A stretch of 64,000 nucleotides of DNA from Brenneria sp. hezel4-2-4 (GCF_013155275.1 NZ_JABJXS010000002.1:372001-436000), one strand, 5' to 3'. Shown: positions 33,116 through 43,711, counted from the stretch's first letter. Notes: generated by a model not told the origin, from the sequence alone. Made by a program: numbers and translations.

Positions 33116-33233
33116 AAAAAACTTCCGGGAGAAGTTTTTGACGTCGCATCAGCGACGGCCGCAAGGGGGCGGCCAGGGACGGCATGCCCCAAAAAACTTC
33201 CGGGAGAAGTTTTTGACGTCGCGTCAGCGACGG
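33116..33233. repeat. Two tandem copies of a structured 43-bp repeat
   Basis: Copies at 33116-33158 and 33191-33233 differ at one base (A/G at position 33 of the unit). Each begins AAAAAACTTCCGGGAGAAGT (ACTT/AAGT hairpin) followed by TTTTT, then a near-palindrome GACGTCGC-n-TCAGCGACGG. The spacer at 33159-33190 holds a GCCGC/GCGGC stem and GGCATGCC. A diverged member is at 27169-27239. Translated, the copies give repeated VADATSKTSPGSFL, which is an artefact. It is probably a small extragenic palindromic element. Confidence 0.75.
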
Positions 33234-33318
33234 TTCGGCGCAAAAATTGGCCGACGATGAAATTAAATCATCATTAACTTCTCCTGTTTTATAAATAGGT
33301 ATCTTCGATGAATGTTAT

Positions 33319-33337
33319 ACTAATGATAATGAATTGA
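33319..33337 (+). promoter_or_regulatory. Possible Fur site upstream of sufA
   Basis: ACTAATGATAATGAATTGA contains an intact GATAAT hexamer flanked by a partial one and matches about 12 of 19 consensus positions. It lies about 245 bp before sufA. suf operons are repressed by Fur in E. coli, so a site is expected, but the match is weak. The rest of 33340-33579 shows no gene. Confidence 0.35.
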
Positions 33338-33579
33338 TAATTTCCGCGCATGAGATAGCATGGTCGGAGTGTCTATTAGTCCTTATTTATCAGCTTGTTG
33401 GCTTTGATTTTTTTCGCGATTTCGGCCGGATTAGCCGAATGCGTCAGGGCGGTTATCGCCGCTGAAAATGAAATGTTACGAATAGCCCTGCGAAACAAGA
33501 GGTTGAAGCTATATCTATTATCACTAACATTAGGGGAAACCAGCCTGAAACTGGTACCAAACGTAATGAGGTATGCCGT

Positions 33580-33951
33580 ATGCAAACGGAAAATGTAGGA
33601 ACTTTTTCTCTGGATGAGAATGTCTGGCAAGGACTGACGCTGACGGATAGCGCAGTAGGACAGATAAAAAATTTAATGCAGCAGGATGCCGCCGTAAAGG
33701 GCTTGCGGCTTGGCGTTAAGCAATCCGGTTGCGCCGGGTTCGGCTATGTGCTGGATCTGGTGCGTGAACCCGAGACGGATGACTTACTGTTCGAACGCGA
33801 CGGCGCAAGGCTTTATGTACCGTTAAAGGCGATGCCTTTTATTGATGGCACCGAGCTTGATTTTGTCCGTGAAGGGCTGAATCAGGTGTTCAAGTTTAAT
33901 AATCCCAACGCTCAGCATGCCTGCGGATGTGGCGAGAGCTTCGGCATTTAA
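33580..33951 (+). CDS. sufA: Fe-S cluster A-type carrier SufA
   Basis: SufA carries [Fe-S] clusters from SufBCD to apoproteins under iron or oxidative stress. The 123 residues have the three conserved cysteines C51 (QSGCAGFGY), C115 and C117 (HACGCGESFGI). It is the first gene of sufABCDSE. sufB starts within about a dozen bases after its stop. Confidence 0.95.
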   Translation: MQTENVGTFSLDENVWQGLTLTDSAVGQIKNLMQQDAAVKGLRLGVKQSGCAGFGYVLDLVREPETDDLLFERDGARLYVPLKAMPFIDGTELDFVREGLNQVFKFNNPNAQHACGCGESFGI

Positions 33952-33963
33952 GTGATGAAAATT

Positions 33964-35460
33964 ATGGCACGTAGCACAGTAGATGTACCTGATGATGTTC
34001 AGATCTGGATGGGTGACGGGCGTTATAAAGAAGGCTTCTTCACCGAACTGGCGACGGATGAACTGGCGCACGGCATCAACGAAGACGTTGTCCGGGCGAT
34101 TTCAGCGAAACGCAATGAGCCGGAGTGGATGCTGGAGTTTCGGCTTAACGCCTATCGGGCGTGGCTGGAAATGGAAGAACCTCACTGGCTGAAAGCCCAT
34201 TACAAGGAACTGGACTATCAGGATTATAGCTATTATTCCGCGCCGTCCTGCGGCAGTTGTGATGATACCTGCGGCTCTCAGCCGGGCGCGACGCAGCAAT
34301 CGGGCATTACCGACGTCAATAATTACCTGACCAGCGAAGTGGAAAACGCCTTTAATCAACTGGGGGTGCCGGTGCGGGAAGGCCAGTCGGTGGCGGTTGA
34401 CGCCATTTTTGACTCCGTTTCCGTGGCGACGACCTACCGGCATGAACTGGCGGAGCAGGGGATTATTTTCTGTTCCTTCAGCGAGGCGATTCAAGAGCAT
34501 CCGGAGTTGGTTCGTCAGTATCTCGGCAGCGTGGTGCCGTCGAACGACAACTTCTTTGCCGCGCTGAATGCGGCGGTGGCCTCCGACGGCACCTTTGTCT
34601 ATGTGCCGAAAGGCGTGCGCTGTCCGATGGAGTTGTCCACCTATTTCCGCATTAACGCGGCGAAGACCGGGCAGTTCGAACGCACGATCCTGATTGCCGA
34701 TGACGACAGCTACGTCAGCTATATTGAGGGCTGTTCGGCCCCGGTGCGCGACAGCTATCAGCTGCATGCCGCCGTGGTTGAAGTGATCATCAATAAAAAC
34801 GCCGAAGTGAAATATTCCACCGTGCAGAACTGGTTTGCCGGTACGGAGGCCGAAGGCGGGATCCTGAACTTCGTGACCAAACGGGCGCTGTGCGCCGGCG
34901 AACATGCCAAGATGTCGTGGACGCAATCGGAAACCGGCTCGGCCATCACCTGGAAATATCCCAGCGTGATTTTGCGCGGCGACAATTCGGTCGGCGAGTT
35001 TTTCTCTGTGGCGCTCACCAATGGCCGTCAGCAGGCGGATACCGGAACCAAAATGATTCATATCGGTAAAAATACCCGTTCGACCATTATCGCCAAAGGG
35101 ATTTCCGCCGGCCACAGTGAAAACACCTATCGCGGGCTGGTGAAGATTATGCCGAGCGCCACCAACGCGCGTAATTTCACCCAGTGCGATTCCATGCTGA
35201 TTGGCAGCGATTGCGGGGCGCACACTTTCCCCTATGTGGAAGTGCGAAACAACACGGCGCAACTGGAGCATGAAGCGACGACCTCGAAGATTGGCGACGA
35301 TCAGCTGTTTTACTGCCTGCAACGCGGCATCAGCGAAGATGACGCCATCTCGATGATCGTCAATGGTTTCTGTAAGGACGTTTTCTCTGAGCTGCCGCTG
35401 GAATTTGCCGTAGAGGCGCAAAAATTACTGGCGATTAGCCTGGAACATAGTGTGGGTTAA
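33964..35460 (+). CDS. sufB: Fe-S cluster scaffold subunit SufB
   Basis: SufB is the scaffold on which clusters assemble in the SufBC2D complex. I use the ATG at 33964 ([20 protein letters not shown], 498 residues); in-frame GTG 33952 and ATG 33955 are alternatives. Landmarks are [35 protein letters not shown] (an N-terminal cysteine cluster), [19 protein letters not shown] with the sulfur-accepting cysteine, and [20 protein letters not shown]. It is slightly longer than the E. coli protein (495). Confidence 0.95.
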   Translation: MARSTVDVPDDVQIWMGDGRYKEGFFTELATDELAHGINEDVVRAISAKRNEPEWMLEFRLNAYRAWLEMEEPHWLKAHYKELDYQDYSYYSAPSCGSCDDTCGSQPGATQQSGITDVNNYLTSEVENAFNQLGVPVREGQSVAVDAIFDSVSVATTYRHELAEQGIIFCSFSEAIQEHPELVRQYLGSVVPSNDNFFAALNAAVASDGTFVYVPKGVRCPMELSTYFRINAAKTGQFERTILIADDDSYVSYIEGCSAPVRDSYQLHAAVVEVIINKNAEVKYSTVQNWFAGTEAEGGILNFVTKRALCAGEHAKMSWTQSETGSAITWKYPSVILRGDNSVGEFFSVALTNGRQQADTGTKMIHIGKNTRSTIIAKGISAGHSENTYRGLVKIMPSATNARNFTQCDSMLIGSDCGAHTFPYVEVRNNTAQLEHEATTSKIGDDQLFYCLQRGISEDDAISMIVNGFCKDVFSELPLEFAVEAQKLLAISLEHSVG

Positions 35461-35538
35461 TTCGTCGGCTACCGATGCTTTTCATCGGTCACGAAAATGA
35501 TGAGCGTCACAAGGTGTAAGACGCCTGAAGGATAGAGC

Positions 35539-36285
35539 ATGTTAAGTATTGAAAATTTGAAAGTCAGTGTCGAAGGCAAAGAGATCATCCAGGGTCTTAA
35601 CCTCCAGGTTAAGCCGGGCGAAGTCCATGCCATTATGGGGCCGAACGGCTCAGGGAAAAGCACGCTCTCCGCTACGCTGGCGGGCCGTGAAGAGTATGAA
35701 GTGACCGACGGCTCGGTAAGTTTTAAAGGCAAGGATTTGCTGGAATTGGATCCTGAGGATCGGGCCGGTGAAGGCATTTTTATGGCGTTTCAATATCCGG
35801 TGGAAATCCCCGGCGTCAGCAACCAGTTTTTCCTGCAAACCGCGGTCAACGCCGTGCGTAAGTACCGGCAGTTGGAGCCGCTGGATCGTTTTGATTTCGC
35901 CGACTTTATTGAAGAGAAAATCCAGTTGCTGAATATGCCGGCGGACTTGCTGACCCGTTCCGTCAATGTCGGGTTCTCCGGCGGCGAAAAGAAGCGTAAC
36001 GACATTTTGCAAATGGCGGCGCTGGAGCCGGATTTATGCATTCTGGATGAAACCGATTCCGGGTTGGATATCGATGCGCTGAAAATTGTCGCCAACGGGG
36101 TGAATTCGCTGCGCAACCAGCAGCGCGCCTTTATTATCGTTACGCACTATCAGCGCATTCTGGATTATATCAAGCCGGATTACGTTCACGTGCTGTATCA
36201 AGGGCGTATCGTGAAATCCGGCGATTTCTCGCTGGTGAAACAGTTGGAGGAGCAAGGCTATGGCTGGCTTACCGACCAACAATAA
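35539..36285 (+). CDS. sufC: Fe-S assembly ATPase SufC
   Basis: ABC-type ATPase that drives conformational change in SufBC2D. The 248 residues show Walker A (GPNGSGKSTLSATLAG), FMAFQYPVEIPGVSNQFFLQT, the signature FSGGEKKRNDILQMA and Walker B CILDETDSGLDIDALK, all diagnostic for SufC. A 78-bp gap separates it from sufB. Its 3' end overlaps sufD by 26 bases. Confidence 0.96.
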   Translation: MLSIENLKVSVEGKEIIQGLNLQVKPGEVHAIMGPNGSGKSTLSATLAGREEYEVTDGSVSFKGKDLLELDPEDRAGEGIFMAFQYPVEIPGVSNQFFLQTAVNAVRKYRQLEPLDRFDFADFIEEKIQLLNMPADLLTRSVNVGFSGGEKKRNDILQMAALEPDLCILDETDSGLDIDALKIVANGVNSLRNQQRAFIIVTHYQRILDYIKPDYVHVLYQGRIVKSGDFSLVKQLEEQGYGWLTDQQ

Positions 36286-37600
36286 AACCGCTGCCAAAGC
36301 AGGCATCGAACAGAAACAGGAAAAAGCCTTACGGCAGTGGCATAACCTGTTTGAAACCTACAGTACCCGGCGATCGGCAGAGGCCCACCGGCACTGGCAG
36401 GAAGTGCTGCGCCTGGGATTGCCGCATCGCAAACATGAGCACTGGAAATATACGCCGCTGGACGGTCTGCTGGCGCACGAATTTGTTGCCGCCGGCACGC
36501 CGCAGGTTGACGACGCAACGCTGAATGCGCTGGCGCTGCCGGTCGACTGCTGGCGTCTGGTGTTTATTGACGGGGTGTTCAATGCCGAGCTTAGCGATAC
36601 GCAGTGGGGGCCTTATCAGGTCGAAACCAATGGGGATCGCGGTCAGTACAAACTGCCGGCGGCAATCCAGCCGGACGTGTTTCTGCACCTGACCGAAAGC
36701 CTGGCGGTGGAAACCCTGTTGATTCGCTTGAGCGCCGGTCAACAGGCGGAAAAACCGCTGTATTTGCTGCATATCGGCAGCGGTCGGACGCCGGCGTCCG
36801 AGTTGAATACCGTGCACCACCGTCATCATCTGGACGTCGAGCGCGGCGCCGGCGCGCAGATTATCGAACATTATGTCAGTCTGGACGAACAGGCGCATTT
36901 TACCGGCGCGCGCTTGACCATCAATGCCGCGGAAAACAGCCGGGTCAGCCATATCAAACTGGCGTTTGAAGCGGCGGCCGGCTATCACTTTGCGCATAAT
37001 GATTTGGTGCTGGCGCGTGATGCGCAGGTTCGCAGCCACAGCTTTTTGTTGGGCGCGGGCCTGACGCGCCACAACACCAGCGCCCAGCTTAACGGTGAAG
37101 GCACCAATCTGGTGATGAATAGCCTTATCCTGCCTGTCGGCAGCGAGGTTTGCGATACCCGCACCTATCTGGAACATAATCAGGGTTATGGTGAAAGTCG
37201 CCAGTTGCATAAAACCATTGTCAACGATCGCGCCAAAGCGGTGTTTAACGGTATGATCAAAGTCGCCCCCCACGCGCTGAAAACCGACGGTCAGATGACC
37301 AACAATAACTTGCTGCTGGGGCGGCTGGCCGAAGTGGATACCAAACCGCAGTTGGAAATCTATGCCGACGATGTGAAATGCAGTCATGGCGCCACCATCG
37401 GCCGTATGGATGATGAGCAACTGTTTTATCTGCGTTCGCGCGGCATTACCCAGCAGGATGCGCAACAGATGATTATCTTTGCTTTTGCCGCGGAACTGAC
37501 GGAAGCCATTGCCGATGAATCATTAAGAGAGGTGATCTTGAAGCGTATCGCGCTGCGCCTGCCGAACGCGCAGGACGATTTATTAAAGGCAGAGCTATGA
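36260..37600 (+). CDS. sufD: Fe-S assembly subunit SufD
   Basis: SufD pairs with SufB and is needed for iron acquisition by the scaffold. The 446 residues share the SufB/D beta-helix core: [33 protein letters not shown] and [22 protein letters not shown], with the conserved histidine in the last. It begins inside sufC (26-base overlap) and ends overlapping sufS by ATGA, so the middle of the operon is translationally coupled. Confidence 0.95.
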   Translation: MAGLPTNNKTAAKAGIEQKQEKALRQWHNLFETYSTRRSAEAHRHWQEVLRLGLPHRKHEHWKYTPLDGLLAHEFVAAGTPQVDDATLNALALPVDCWRLVFIDGVFNAELSDTQWGPYQVETNGDRGQYKLPAAIQPDVFLHLTESLAVETLLIRLSAGQQAEKPLYLLHIGSGRTPASELNTVHHRHHLDVERGAGAQIIEHYVSLDEQAHFTGARLTINAAENSRVSHIKLAFEAAAGYHFAHNDLVLARDAQVRSHSFLLGAGLTRHNTSAQLNGEGTNLVMNSLILPVGSEVCDTRTYLEHNQGYGESRQLHKTIVNDRAKAVFNGMIKVAPHALKTDGQMTNNNLLLGRLAEVDTKPQLEIYADDVKCSHGATIGRMDDEQLFYLRSRGITQQDAQQMIIFAFAAELTEAIADESLREVILKRIALRLPNAQDDLLKAEL

Positions 37601-38820
37601 GTTATCCAATCGAACAGATTCGGGCCGATTTTCCGCTGTTGGCGACAGAAGTGAACGGGCAACCGTTGGCTTATCTGGACAGCGCCGCCAGCGCGCAAAA
37701 ACCGCAGGCGGTGATCGATCGGGAACTGGCGTTTTACCAGCATGAGTATGCCGCGGTTCACCGTGGCATTCACACCCTTAGCGCACAGGCCACCAGCGCG
37801 ATGGAAGCGGTGCGCGAACAGATTGCTTCGTTCATTAACGCCGCGTCGGCAGAAGAGATCGTCTTTGTGCGCGGCACGACGGAAGCCATTAACCTGGTGG
37901 CGAACAGCTATGGACGCACGTTCCTCCAGCCCGGCGACAACCTGGTTATCACCGAGATGGAGCATCACGCCAATATCGTTCCCTGGCAGATGCTGGCGCA
38001 AGCGCGCGGCATTGAAGTCCGCGTATTGCCGCTGACGGCAGAGGGGACGCTGGATGTGGCTAAGCTTCCGGCATTGCTGGACGAGCGCACCCGCCTGCTG
38101 GCCGTCACCCACATTTCCAACGTACTGGGCACCCTGAACCCGGTTAAACAGATTATCGCCCAGGCAAGAGCCGTCGGGGCGGTGGTTCTGGTGGATGGCG
38201 CCCAGTCGATTATGCATCAGCCGATTGATGTGCAGGATCTGGATTGTGACTTTTTTGCCTTTTCGGGACATAAAATCTACGGCCCATCAGGGATTGGCGT
38301 GCTGTATGGCAAAAGCGCGCTGTTACAGGCGATGCCGCCGTGGGAAGGCGGCGGAGCGATGATCCGTCAGGTTAGCCTGCGCACCGGCACCACCTACGCG
38401 GACGCCCCCTGGCGTTTTGAAGCCGGTTCGCCGAATACCGCCGGCATCATGGGGTTGGGCGCGGCGCTGAGTTACGTCACGGCGCTGGGGCGCGAGTCGA
38501 TCCAGCGCTATGAATCTTCTCTGATGCGTTATGCGCTTGAAGCCTTGACCCAGGTGCCGGATCTGACGCTGTACGGGCCGGCTGAGCGGCAGGGCGTGAT
38601 TGCGTTTAATCTGGGGCAGCACCATGCCTATGATGTCGGAAGTTTCCTCGATCAGTATGGAATTGCGATTCGCACCGGTCACCACTGCGCGATGCCGCTG
38701 ATGGAACACTATGGTGTTTCCAGTATGTGCCGCGCGGCGCTGGCCGTTTATACTACACGCGAAGAAATTGACCGGCTGGTCGCCGGGTTGCAACGTATCC
38801 ATCGATTACTGGGTAACTAA
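37597..38820 (+). CDS. sufS: Cysteine desulfurase SufS
   Basis: PLP enzyme that removes sulfur from cysteine as a persulfide and passes it to SufE. In the 407 residues, PLP is held by K226 in [11 protein letters not shown] and the persulfide forms on C364 in [15 protein letters not shown]. Both positions are the same as in E. coli SufS. DEMEHHAN-type [12 protein letters not shown] and [12 protein letters not shown] are also present. The start lies in the sufD stop. Confidence 0.96.
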   Translation: MSYPIEQIRADFPLLATEVNGQPLAYLDSAASAQKPQAVIDRELAFYQHEYAAVHRGIHTLSAQATSAMEAVREQIASFINAASAEEIVFVRGTTEAINLVANSYGRTFLQPGDNLVITEMEHHANIVPWQMLAQARGIEVRVLPLTAEGTLDVAKLPALLDERTRLLAVTHISNVLGTLNPVKQIIAQARAVGAVVLVDGAQSIMHQPIDVQDLDCDFFAFSGHKIYGPSGIGVLYGKSALLQAMPPWEGGGAMIRQVSLRTGTTYADAPWRFEAGSPNTAGIMGLGAALSYVTALGRESIQRYESSLMRYALEALTQVPDLTLYGPAERQGVIAFNLGQHHAYDVGSFLDQYGIAIRTGHHCAMPLMEHYGVSSMCRAALAVYTTREEIDRLVAGLQRIHRLLGN

Positions 38821-38849
38821 CAGACGTTTTGTTGCCCGGGGAGGAAAAA

Positions 38850-39266
38850 ATGGCAAGTCTGCCGGATCCGCAGAAATTAATCCGTAATTTTTCGCGCTGT
38901 CATAATTGGGAAGAGAAGTATCTTTATATCATTGAGCTGGGCGCCCGTCTGGAAACGCTGCCGGATGCGTGGCGGCAGGCTGAAAACTTGATTTCAGGCT
39001 GTCAAAGTCAGGTGTGGATCGTCATGGAGCGTGACGATCGCGGCCTGGTCACGCTGCATGGCGACAGCGACGCCGCCATCGTGAAGGGGCTGATTGCCGT
39101 GGTATTCAGTCTTTATCAGGGGCTGACCGCACCGGAGATCGTGGATCTGGACGTGCGTCCTTTCTTTCAGGAATTGGCATTAAGTCAGCATCTGACGCCG
39201 TCCCGCTCGCAGGGATTGGAAGCCATGCTACGGGCGATCCGGGCGCACGCGGCGCGATTATTCTAG
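38850..39266 (+). CDS. sufE: Cysteine desulfuration protein SufE
   Basis: SufE accepts persulfide sulfur from SufS and delivers it to SufB. The ATG at 38850 ([20 protein letters not shown], 138 residues) follows a strong GGGGAGG; an earlier TTG at 38829 is not needed. The acceptor is C51 in [11 protein letters not shown], as in E. coli. It is the last gene of the suf operon and is followed by a strong terminator. Confidence 0.95.
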   Translation: MASLPDPQKLIRNFSRCHNWEEKYLYIIELGARLETLPDAWRQAENLISGCQSQVWIVMERDDRGLVTLHGDSDAAIVKGLIAVVFSLYQGLTAPEIVDLDVRPFFQELALSQHLTPSRSQGLEAMLRAIRAHAARLF

Positions 39267-39295
39267 CGTTGGCTACTCATCGGTGATCTCGACAG

Positions 39296-39332
39296 AAAAA
39301 GCGCCGGGTCGGCAAGCCTGGCGCTTTTTTGT
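39296..39332 (+). terminator. Terminator of the suf operon
   Basis: AAAAAGCGCC...GGCGCTTTTTT with six T followed by GTTTTT, 30 bases after sufE. The symmetric A- and T-runs could also end transcription from the other strand. Confidence 0.88.
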
Positions 39333-39569
39333 TTTTATATAAGCTTAACATTCTGATATTTCAGAATTAGTCCCGTAGATTTATTTTCGGCGCAATTTTA
39401 TTCTGGCGTTGATTTTGTAAAGAATTGAATATCAATACATTGATTTTTAAATCAAATATTATTTTGTTACAACAATGCTAATATAGCAGGAGCGGATACT
39501 GGTCTCTGACAAGAGAACCAGGCATCGTCTGTTAAACCGACACCAGAGCCATGATGTAGGAAACTTCGT

Positions 39570-40622
39570 ATGAAACGCGCGTTAACTTTACTTGGTATGG
39601 TATTTGCCACGTATCTGGCAGGCAGCGCAGCCGCCAGTGCGACGGAATATCCATTGCCACCGCCAAACAGTCGTCTTATCGGTGAGAATATCGCTTATAC
39701 GGTTCCCAATGACGGGCGCCCGCTGGAAGCGATTGCCGCCGATTTCAAAATTGGCTTATTGAACATGATGGAAGCCAATCCCGGAGTCGACCCTTACCTG
39801 CCGACCGCCGGTTCGATATTAACCATCCCGACGCAGATGCTGCTGCCGGATACGCCGCGCGAAGGGATCGTGGTTAACCTTGCGGAACTGCGGCTCTATT
39901 ATTATCCGAAAGGCAAGAATACCGTTATCGTGTATCCCATCGGGATTGGGCAACTGGGGCGTAACACGCCATTGATGACTACCACCATCAGTGAGAAGCG
40001 GGCTAACCCGACCTGGACGCCGACGGCAAATATTCGCAAGCACTATCTTGAAGAGCAGGGTATTACGCTGCCGGCGGTTGTACCGGCGGGGCCAGATAAT
40101 CCGATGGGGCTGCATGCCCTGCGTCTCGCGGCGCACGGCGGCGTTTACCTGTTGCACGGCACCAATGCCAATTTTGGTATCGGTATGCGCGTCAGTTCGG
40201 GCTGTATTCGTTTGCGGCCTGATGATATCAAGGCGCTGTTTGACAATGTGCCCACCGGTACGCGCGTACAAATCATCAATGATGCGATTAAGACCTCTGT
40301 GGAACCGGACGGTAAACGTTACATAGAAGTGCATCAGCCGTTGTCCAAGTCGGATAAAGACGATCCGCAGACAATGCCGATCGCGATTACGGCCAAAACC
40401 AAAAAATTCACCGATGCAGAAGATACCGACGCTAAAACCGTAGCCGAAGCCATCTTCCGCCGTTCCGGAATGCCGATACTGGTTAATGTCGGTCAGGACA
40501 TTAATACCTATCAGGAACCCATACAGTCGGCCTCTGAGGGCGCTGAGACGCTACAGGGCGCGCCAATTACGGCTCTCTCATCGCCGGAGCCGGTTACTCA
40601 CCCAGCGGCGGGGGTTCAGTAA
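39570..40622 (+). CDS. ldtE: L,D-transpeptidase LdtE (YnhG)
   Basis: Forms 3-3 cross-links in peptidoglycan in the periplasm. The 350 residues begin with a signal peptide (MKRALTLLGMVFATYLAGSA, cleavage after ...AASA). They continue with a LysM domain (about 35-85, YTVPNDGRPLEAIAADFK) and a YkuD domain (about 95-235) containing HGTNANFGIGMRVSSGCIRL with catalytic C212. The C-terminal tail is low in motifs. sufE-ldtE-lpp is the E. coli order; the catalytic motif is intact. Confidence 0.93.
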   Translation: MKRALTLLGMVFATYLAGSAAASATEYPLPPPNSRLIGENIAYTVPNDGRPLEAIAADFKIGLLNMMEANPGVDPYLPTAGSILTIPTQMLLPDTPREGIVVNLAELRLYYYPKGKNTVIVYPIGIGQLGRNTPLMTTTISEKRANPTWTPTANIRKHYLEEQGITLPAVVPAGPDNPMGLHALRLAAHGGVYLLHGTNANFGIGMRVSSGCIRLRPDDIKALFDNVPTGTRVQIINDAIKTSVEPDGKRYIEVHQPLSKSDKDDPQTMPIAITAKTKKFTDAEDTDAKTVAEAIFRRSGMPILVNVGQDINTYQEPIQSASEGAETLQGAPITALSSPEPVTHPAAGVQ

Positions 40623-40698
40623 CGACAGGATTCGAAGCCATGCGGGGCGCACGCTATTCGCGCCCTGATAAACGCAAGCAATGTGAAGTGAAAATTTG

Positions 40699-40732
40699 CA
40701 AAAAAAATGGCGCACACTGTGCGCCATTTTCA
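40699..40732 (-). terminator. Terminator of lpp
   Basis: On the minus strand, AATGGCGCACA-g-TGTGCGCCATT is a perfect 11-bp stem followed by a run of T (A-run at 40700-40707 on plus). It begins 18 bases after the lpp stop. Confidence 0.92.
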
Positions 40733-40749
40733 CTACTTAACCAGTTCGA

Positions 40750-40998
<249 letters not shown>

Positions 40999-41030
40999 CT
41001 AGATTGAGTTAATCTCCATGTAGCGTTACA

Positions 41031-41060
41031 AGTATTACACAAACTTTTTTCTAATGAGAA
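41031..41060 (-). promoter_or_regulatory. lpp promoter
   Basis: TTCTCA (-35) and AATACT (-10) are separated by 18 bases on the minus strand. Both boxes and the 5' leader (GCTACATGGAGATTAACTC, then TCTAGAGGGT before the ATG) are as in the E. coli lpp promoter and leader. This predicts a leader of about 38 nt. Confidence 0.85.
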
Positions 41061-41253
41061 TAAATTTTTGATGAGAACATGCTTAATTTTGCTTGTTCGC
41101 TCAAAGAAGCAGCGGGTTTTACAGAACAATGAAAAAAGTAAGGAAAACAGCCGCATTTCCATCGGAAAACTCTGAGCTTTTGGGCGTTGAAATGCGGTGT
41201 TAAACAAAAGCATTTATTGGGTTGCCAGAATAAGTTTGGTCACCACTGAATAT

Positions 41254-41282
41254 AAAAAAAGCGCCGGTGACGGCGCTTTTTT
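41254..41282 (-). terminator. Terminator of pykF
   Basis: AAAAAAAGCGCCG-gtga-CGGCGCTTTTTT: a 6-bp GC stem flanked by A- and T-runs, 23 bases beyond the pykF stop on the minus strand. It would also act bidirectionally. Nothing else is seen between it and lpp except the lpp promoter. Confidence 0.88.
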
Positions 41283-41305
41283 AACGTTGTACGCGACGCG
41301 CTGAT

Positions 41306-42718
41306 TTACAGGCGGTGTACCGATGCGGTATTGGTGGTGCCGCTTGGCACTAATGCGCCTGAAACCATGACCACAACGTCGCCTTCCTGAGCATAACCGC
41401 TGTTCAGAGCCGCTTCTTTACCGATACGATAGAAATCATCGGTAGAGGCGATTTCTTTTACCAGCAGCGTGTCGACGCCTTTACTCAGCAGCAACTGGCG
41501 GGCAGTCACTTCATTGGTCGTCAGCGCCAGGATCCGCGCGTTCGGGAAGTATTTACGAATGGACTTGGCGGATTTACCGCCGCTGGTGGCGACAACGATT
41601 AAAGGCGCATCCAGCTTCTCGGCGGTATCGACGGCGCCGCGGCAAACCGCTTCGGTAATGCGCAGCTTGCCGACGGTTTTGATGCTTTCCAGACGGGGTT
41701 TCATGACGGTGTCGGTGCGTTCGCAGATGGTGGCCATGATGGTCACTGATTCCAGCGGATATTTCCCTTTGGCGCTTTCGCCAGACAGCATGACGGCATC
41801 TGTGCCATCAATGATGGCGTTCGCGACGTCGCCGGCTTCCGCGCGGGTAGGGCGCGGGTTTTTGATCATCGAATCCAGCATTTGCGTCGCGGTGATAACC
41901 ACTTTGCGCGCCAGATTACATTTCTCGATCATCATTTTCTGCGCGAAAATAACTTCTTCAACCGGGATCTCAACCCCCAGATCGCCACGCGCGACCATGA
42001 TGCCGTCGGAAGCTTCCAGAATTTCGTCGAAATTATTCAGACCTTCCTGGTTTTCAATTTTAGAAATGATCTGAATGTGTTCGCCGCCGTGTTCTTTCAG
42101 ATGCGCGCGAATTTCTTCAACGTCGGAACGTTTACGGATAAAGGAGGCGGCAACAAAGTCAACGCCTTGTTCGCAACCAAAAATCAGATCGCGTTTGTCT
42201 TTTTCCGCCAGGGCCGGCAACTGGATAGAGACGCCCGGCAGGTTAACCCCTTTGTTTTCGCCCAGATCGCCATTGTTTAACACTTTACAGACGACTTGAT
42301 TGCCGTTAATGGCCGTGACTTCCATGCCGATCAAACCATCATCAACCAGTACGGTATTCCCGACGCTCAAATCTTCAGTGAAGCCCGCATAGGTAACGGC
42401 AACGCATTCCTTATTGCCAATGACGCTTTGGTCGGTGGTAAAGGTAAACGTTTGACCGGCGCTCAGAGAAACATCCGCTCCGTTTTCCAGCTTCATGGTA
42501 CGGATTTCCGGCCCTTTGGTATCCAACAGAATGGCTGCCTGCTGACCGGTTTTTGCCAGCACTGCGCGCAGATTCTTGATGCGTTGACCGTGTTCAGCGT
42601 AATCCCCGTGCGAAAAGTTCAGGCGCATAACATTCATGCCGGCGTTCAGCATGTTGCTCAGCATCTCTTCTGATTCTGTTTTAGGCCCGATGGTGCAAAC
42701 AATTTTTGTCTTTTTCAT
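41306..42718 (-). CDS. pykF: Pyruvate kinase I PykF
   Basis: Catalyses phosphoenolpyruvate plus ADP to pyruvate plus ATP; the type I enzyme is activated by fructose 1,6-bisphosphate. The start is the ATG at 42718 ([20 protein letters not shown]), giving 470 residues as in E. coli; the frame upstream to 42847 is not conserved-looking. [43 protein letters not shown] and [20 protein letters not shown] line the active site. It is read away from the microcin locus. Confidence 0.97.
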   Translation of the reverse strand: MKKTKIVCTIGPKTESEEMLSNMLNAGMNVMRLNFSHGDYAEHGQRIKNLRAVLAKTGQQAAILLDTKGPEIRTMKLENGADVSLSAGQTFTFTTDQSVIGNKECVAVTYAGFTEDLSVGNTVLVDDGLIGMEVTAINGNQVVCKVLNNGDLGENKGVNLPGVSIQLPALAEKDKRDLIFGCEQGVDFVAASFIRKRSDVEEIRAHLKEHGGEHIQIISKIENQEGLNNFDEILEASDGIMVARGDLGVEIPVEEVIFAQKMMIEKCNLARKVVITATQMLDSMIKNPRPTRAEAGDVANAIIDGTDAVMLSGESAKGKYPLESVTIMATICERTDTVMKPRLESIKTVGKLRITEAVCRGAVDTAEKLDAPLIVVATSGGKSAKSIRKYFPNARILALTTNEVTARQLLLSKGVDTLLVKEIASTDDFYRIGKEAALNSGYAQEGDVVVMVSGALVPSGTTNTASVHRL

Positions 42719-42931
42719 ACGATAGCTTCTACAAGTTGTGGTGGATAAAAAAACGATTGAACCGGTGGTTGCGATAGGTTTACCGCCGGAAAGAATGTAC
42801 TTGAAAACAGTCTGAAAGAGATAAGTATAATAGACGATGAAGCACATGACCGATTATCGCGCATAATCAACGGGATAAGGGCAAGCGATGCCTTTGATAA
42901 TAATTTTAATGATAGTGGCACGTTACTTAGC

Positions 42932-42943
42932 TGAAACCATTCA
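42932..42943 (-). promoter_or_regulatory. Possible Cra (FruR) site of pykF
   Basis: TGAAACCATTCA matches the Cra consensus TGAAWCGNTTMA at 11 of 12 positions, 214 bp upstream of the pykF start. E. coli pykF is repressed by Cra. The remainder of 42719-43024 shows no gene. Confidence 0.45.
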
Positions 42944-43024
42944 ATTAAAACAACGTTCCGTATTATAGTTATTAGTCAATGAGAAACAAGCTGGTTGTAG
43001 GCATCAAATTGCATATTTTGGCCG

Positions 43025-43216
43025 GTTTACGCAAAAAAACTGACGATTTGTGTCTTTTACCGAGCTTTGTTGCGCAACCGCCCAAAAAATCACCGCTGCG
43101 CAAGGGCGGTATCGGTAAGCTCAATACGTCATAGAGTGACATGGATCACCTTTTTCTTTAGTAATGAAAAGAAGATGTAAATAAAATGTTTCCTGTCGAT
43201 CCGTATCACGTTTCTG
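43025..43216 (+). repeat. Direct repeat copy A: decayed bgl promoter/leader beside pykF
   Basis: This segment matches 47902-48092 at an almost constant offset of 4876-4877 bases. Shared exact blocks are GTTTACGCAAAAAA, TTTGTTGCGCAAC, GATGTAAATAAAATGT and a 23-base block at 43194-43216. A CRP-like AGTGACATGGATCACC occupies 43135-43150, aligned with the CRP site of copy B. Beyond the copy, CAGGATAGTGAC near 43270 looks like a decayed form of the bgl antiterminator start. No gene follows it on the plus strand. The rest of 43217-43455 shows nothing convincing. Confidence 0.8.
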
Positions 43217-43455
43217 CTTGGACAAGGTTGAGAAGAACCCGATAAGTGGCATTTACGCTACTTCAGGATAGTGACATCAGCGCGGATAAACGTATTTTTC
43301 TGGCGAAAAGTATGCGGCATTTGCCCGCAATTTCAGGACGGCTTTTACGGTTGTACGCGGGTCAGAAGGGTAAGTGAATCGGGAGGTTGCTGTTTATGAT
43401 GTTAGGCGATGGAGTGTGGAAATATTTCATCGCATATTTTCAACTGATAAAAATA

Positions 43456-43494
43456 AAACCGCCCTTATTCGGTTGGATGAATAAAGGGCGGTTT
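43456..43494 (-). terminator. Terminator of the microcin peptide genes
   Basis: On the minus strand AAACCGCCCTTTATTC pairs with GAATAAGGGCGGTTT around a short loop, followed by TATTTTT. It begins 31 bases after the stop of the second peptide gene and closes the operon. Confidence 0.85.
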
Positions 43495-43524
43495 GTATAG
43501 TCAATATTTATAATTCGGTGTTAA

Positions 43525-43671
43525 TTAGCCCTTGCCAGGTTTTGAGCCCATAAAGCATTGAACATAACCGCCATGAGCCCCCTTGACAGTATTCCATCTA
43601 ACTCCGATCCCACCAGAAACGACTTTCATTTCTTTAAGGTTCAGTTCACGCAGATTATTTTTCTTTTTCAT
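43525..43671 (-). CDS. Double-glycine leader peptide 1, putative microcin precursor
   Basis: A 48-residue precursor too short for ordinary gene finding. The start at 43671 is chosen because GAGAGG lies 8 bases upstream and it aligns with the other peptide gene; an ATG at 43677 would add two residues. The leader ends RELNLKEMKVVSGG, the GG-leader pattern of class II microcins (colicin V ends SVSGG). Cleavage after GG leaves 27 residues starting IGVRWNTVKG, with AHGGYVQC in the middle and ending GSKPGKG. The core is basic, glycine-rich and has one cysteine and one tryptophan. Upstream lie a matching exporter and adaptor. Function as an antibacterial peptide is inferred; a signalling peptide is the alternative. 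Confidence 0.82.
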   Translation of the reverse strand: MKKKNNLRELNLKEMKVVSGGIGVRWNTVKGAHGGYVQCFMGSKPGKG

Positions 43672-43711
43672 TTTCATTTCCTCTCGATTAATAAAGATTA
43701 AGGTAAATTAT

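Noticed and set aside
33116-33233. Possible CRISPR array (near-identical 43-bp repeats with a 32-bp spacer)
   Set aside because: Only two units, internally palindromic with hairpin plus T-run, a third diverged unit elsewhere, and no cas genes; an extragenic palindromic repeat fits better.
32629-33243. A 204-codon minus-strand frame whose N-terminal part repeats VADATSKTSPGSFL
   Set aside because: The first 71 codons translate structured DNA repeats and a perfect Fur box; the real start with a ribosome-binding site is 33030.
34102-35421. 439-codon frame opposite sufB
   Set aside because: Complete antisense overlap of a well-conserved gene; histidine- and arginine-rich translation typical of a shadow of GC-rich coding sequence.
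36329-37465. 378-codon frame opposite sufD
   Set aside because: Antisense shadow of sufD with no start signal or recognisable domain.
43396-43500. 34-codon plus-strand frame with GGGAGG upstream as a microcin immunity gene
   Set aside because: It reads through the terminator of the peptide operon, has no clear membrane segment and no coding signature.
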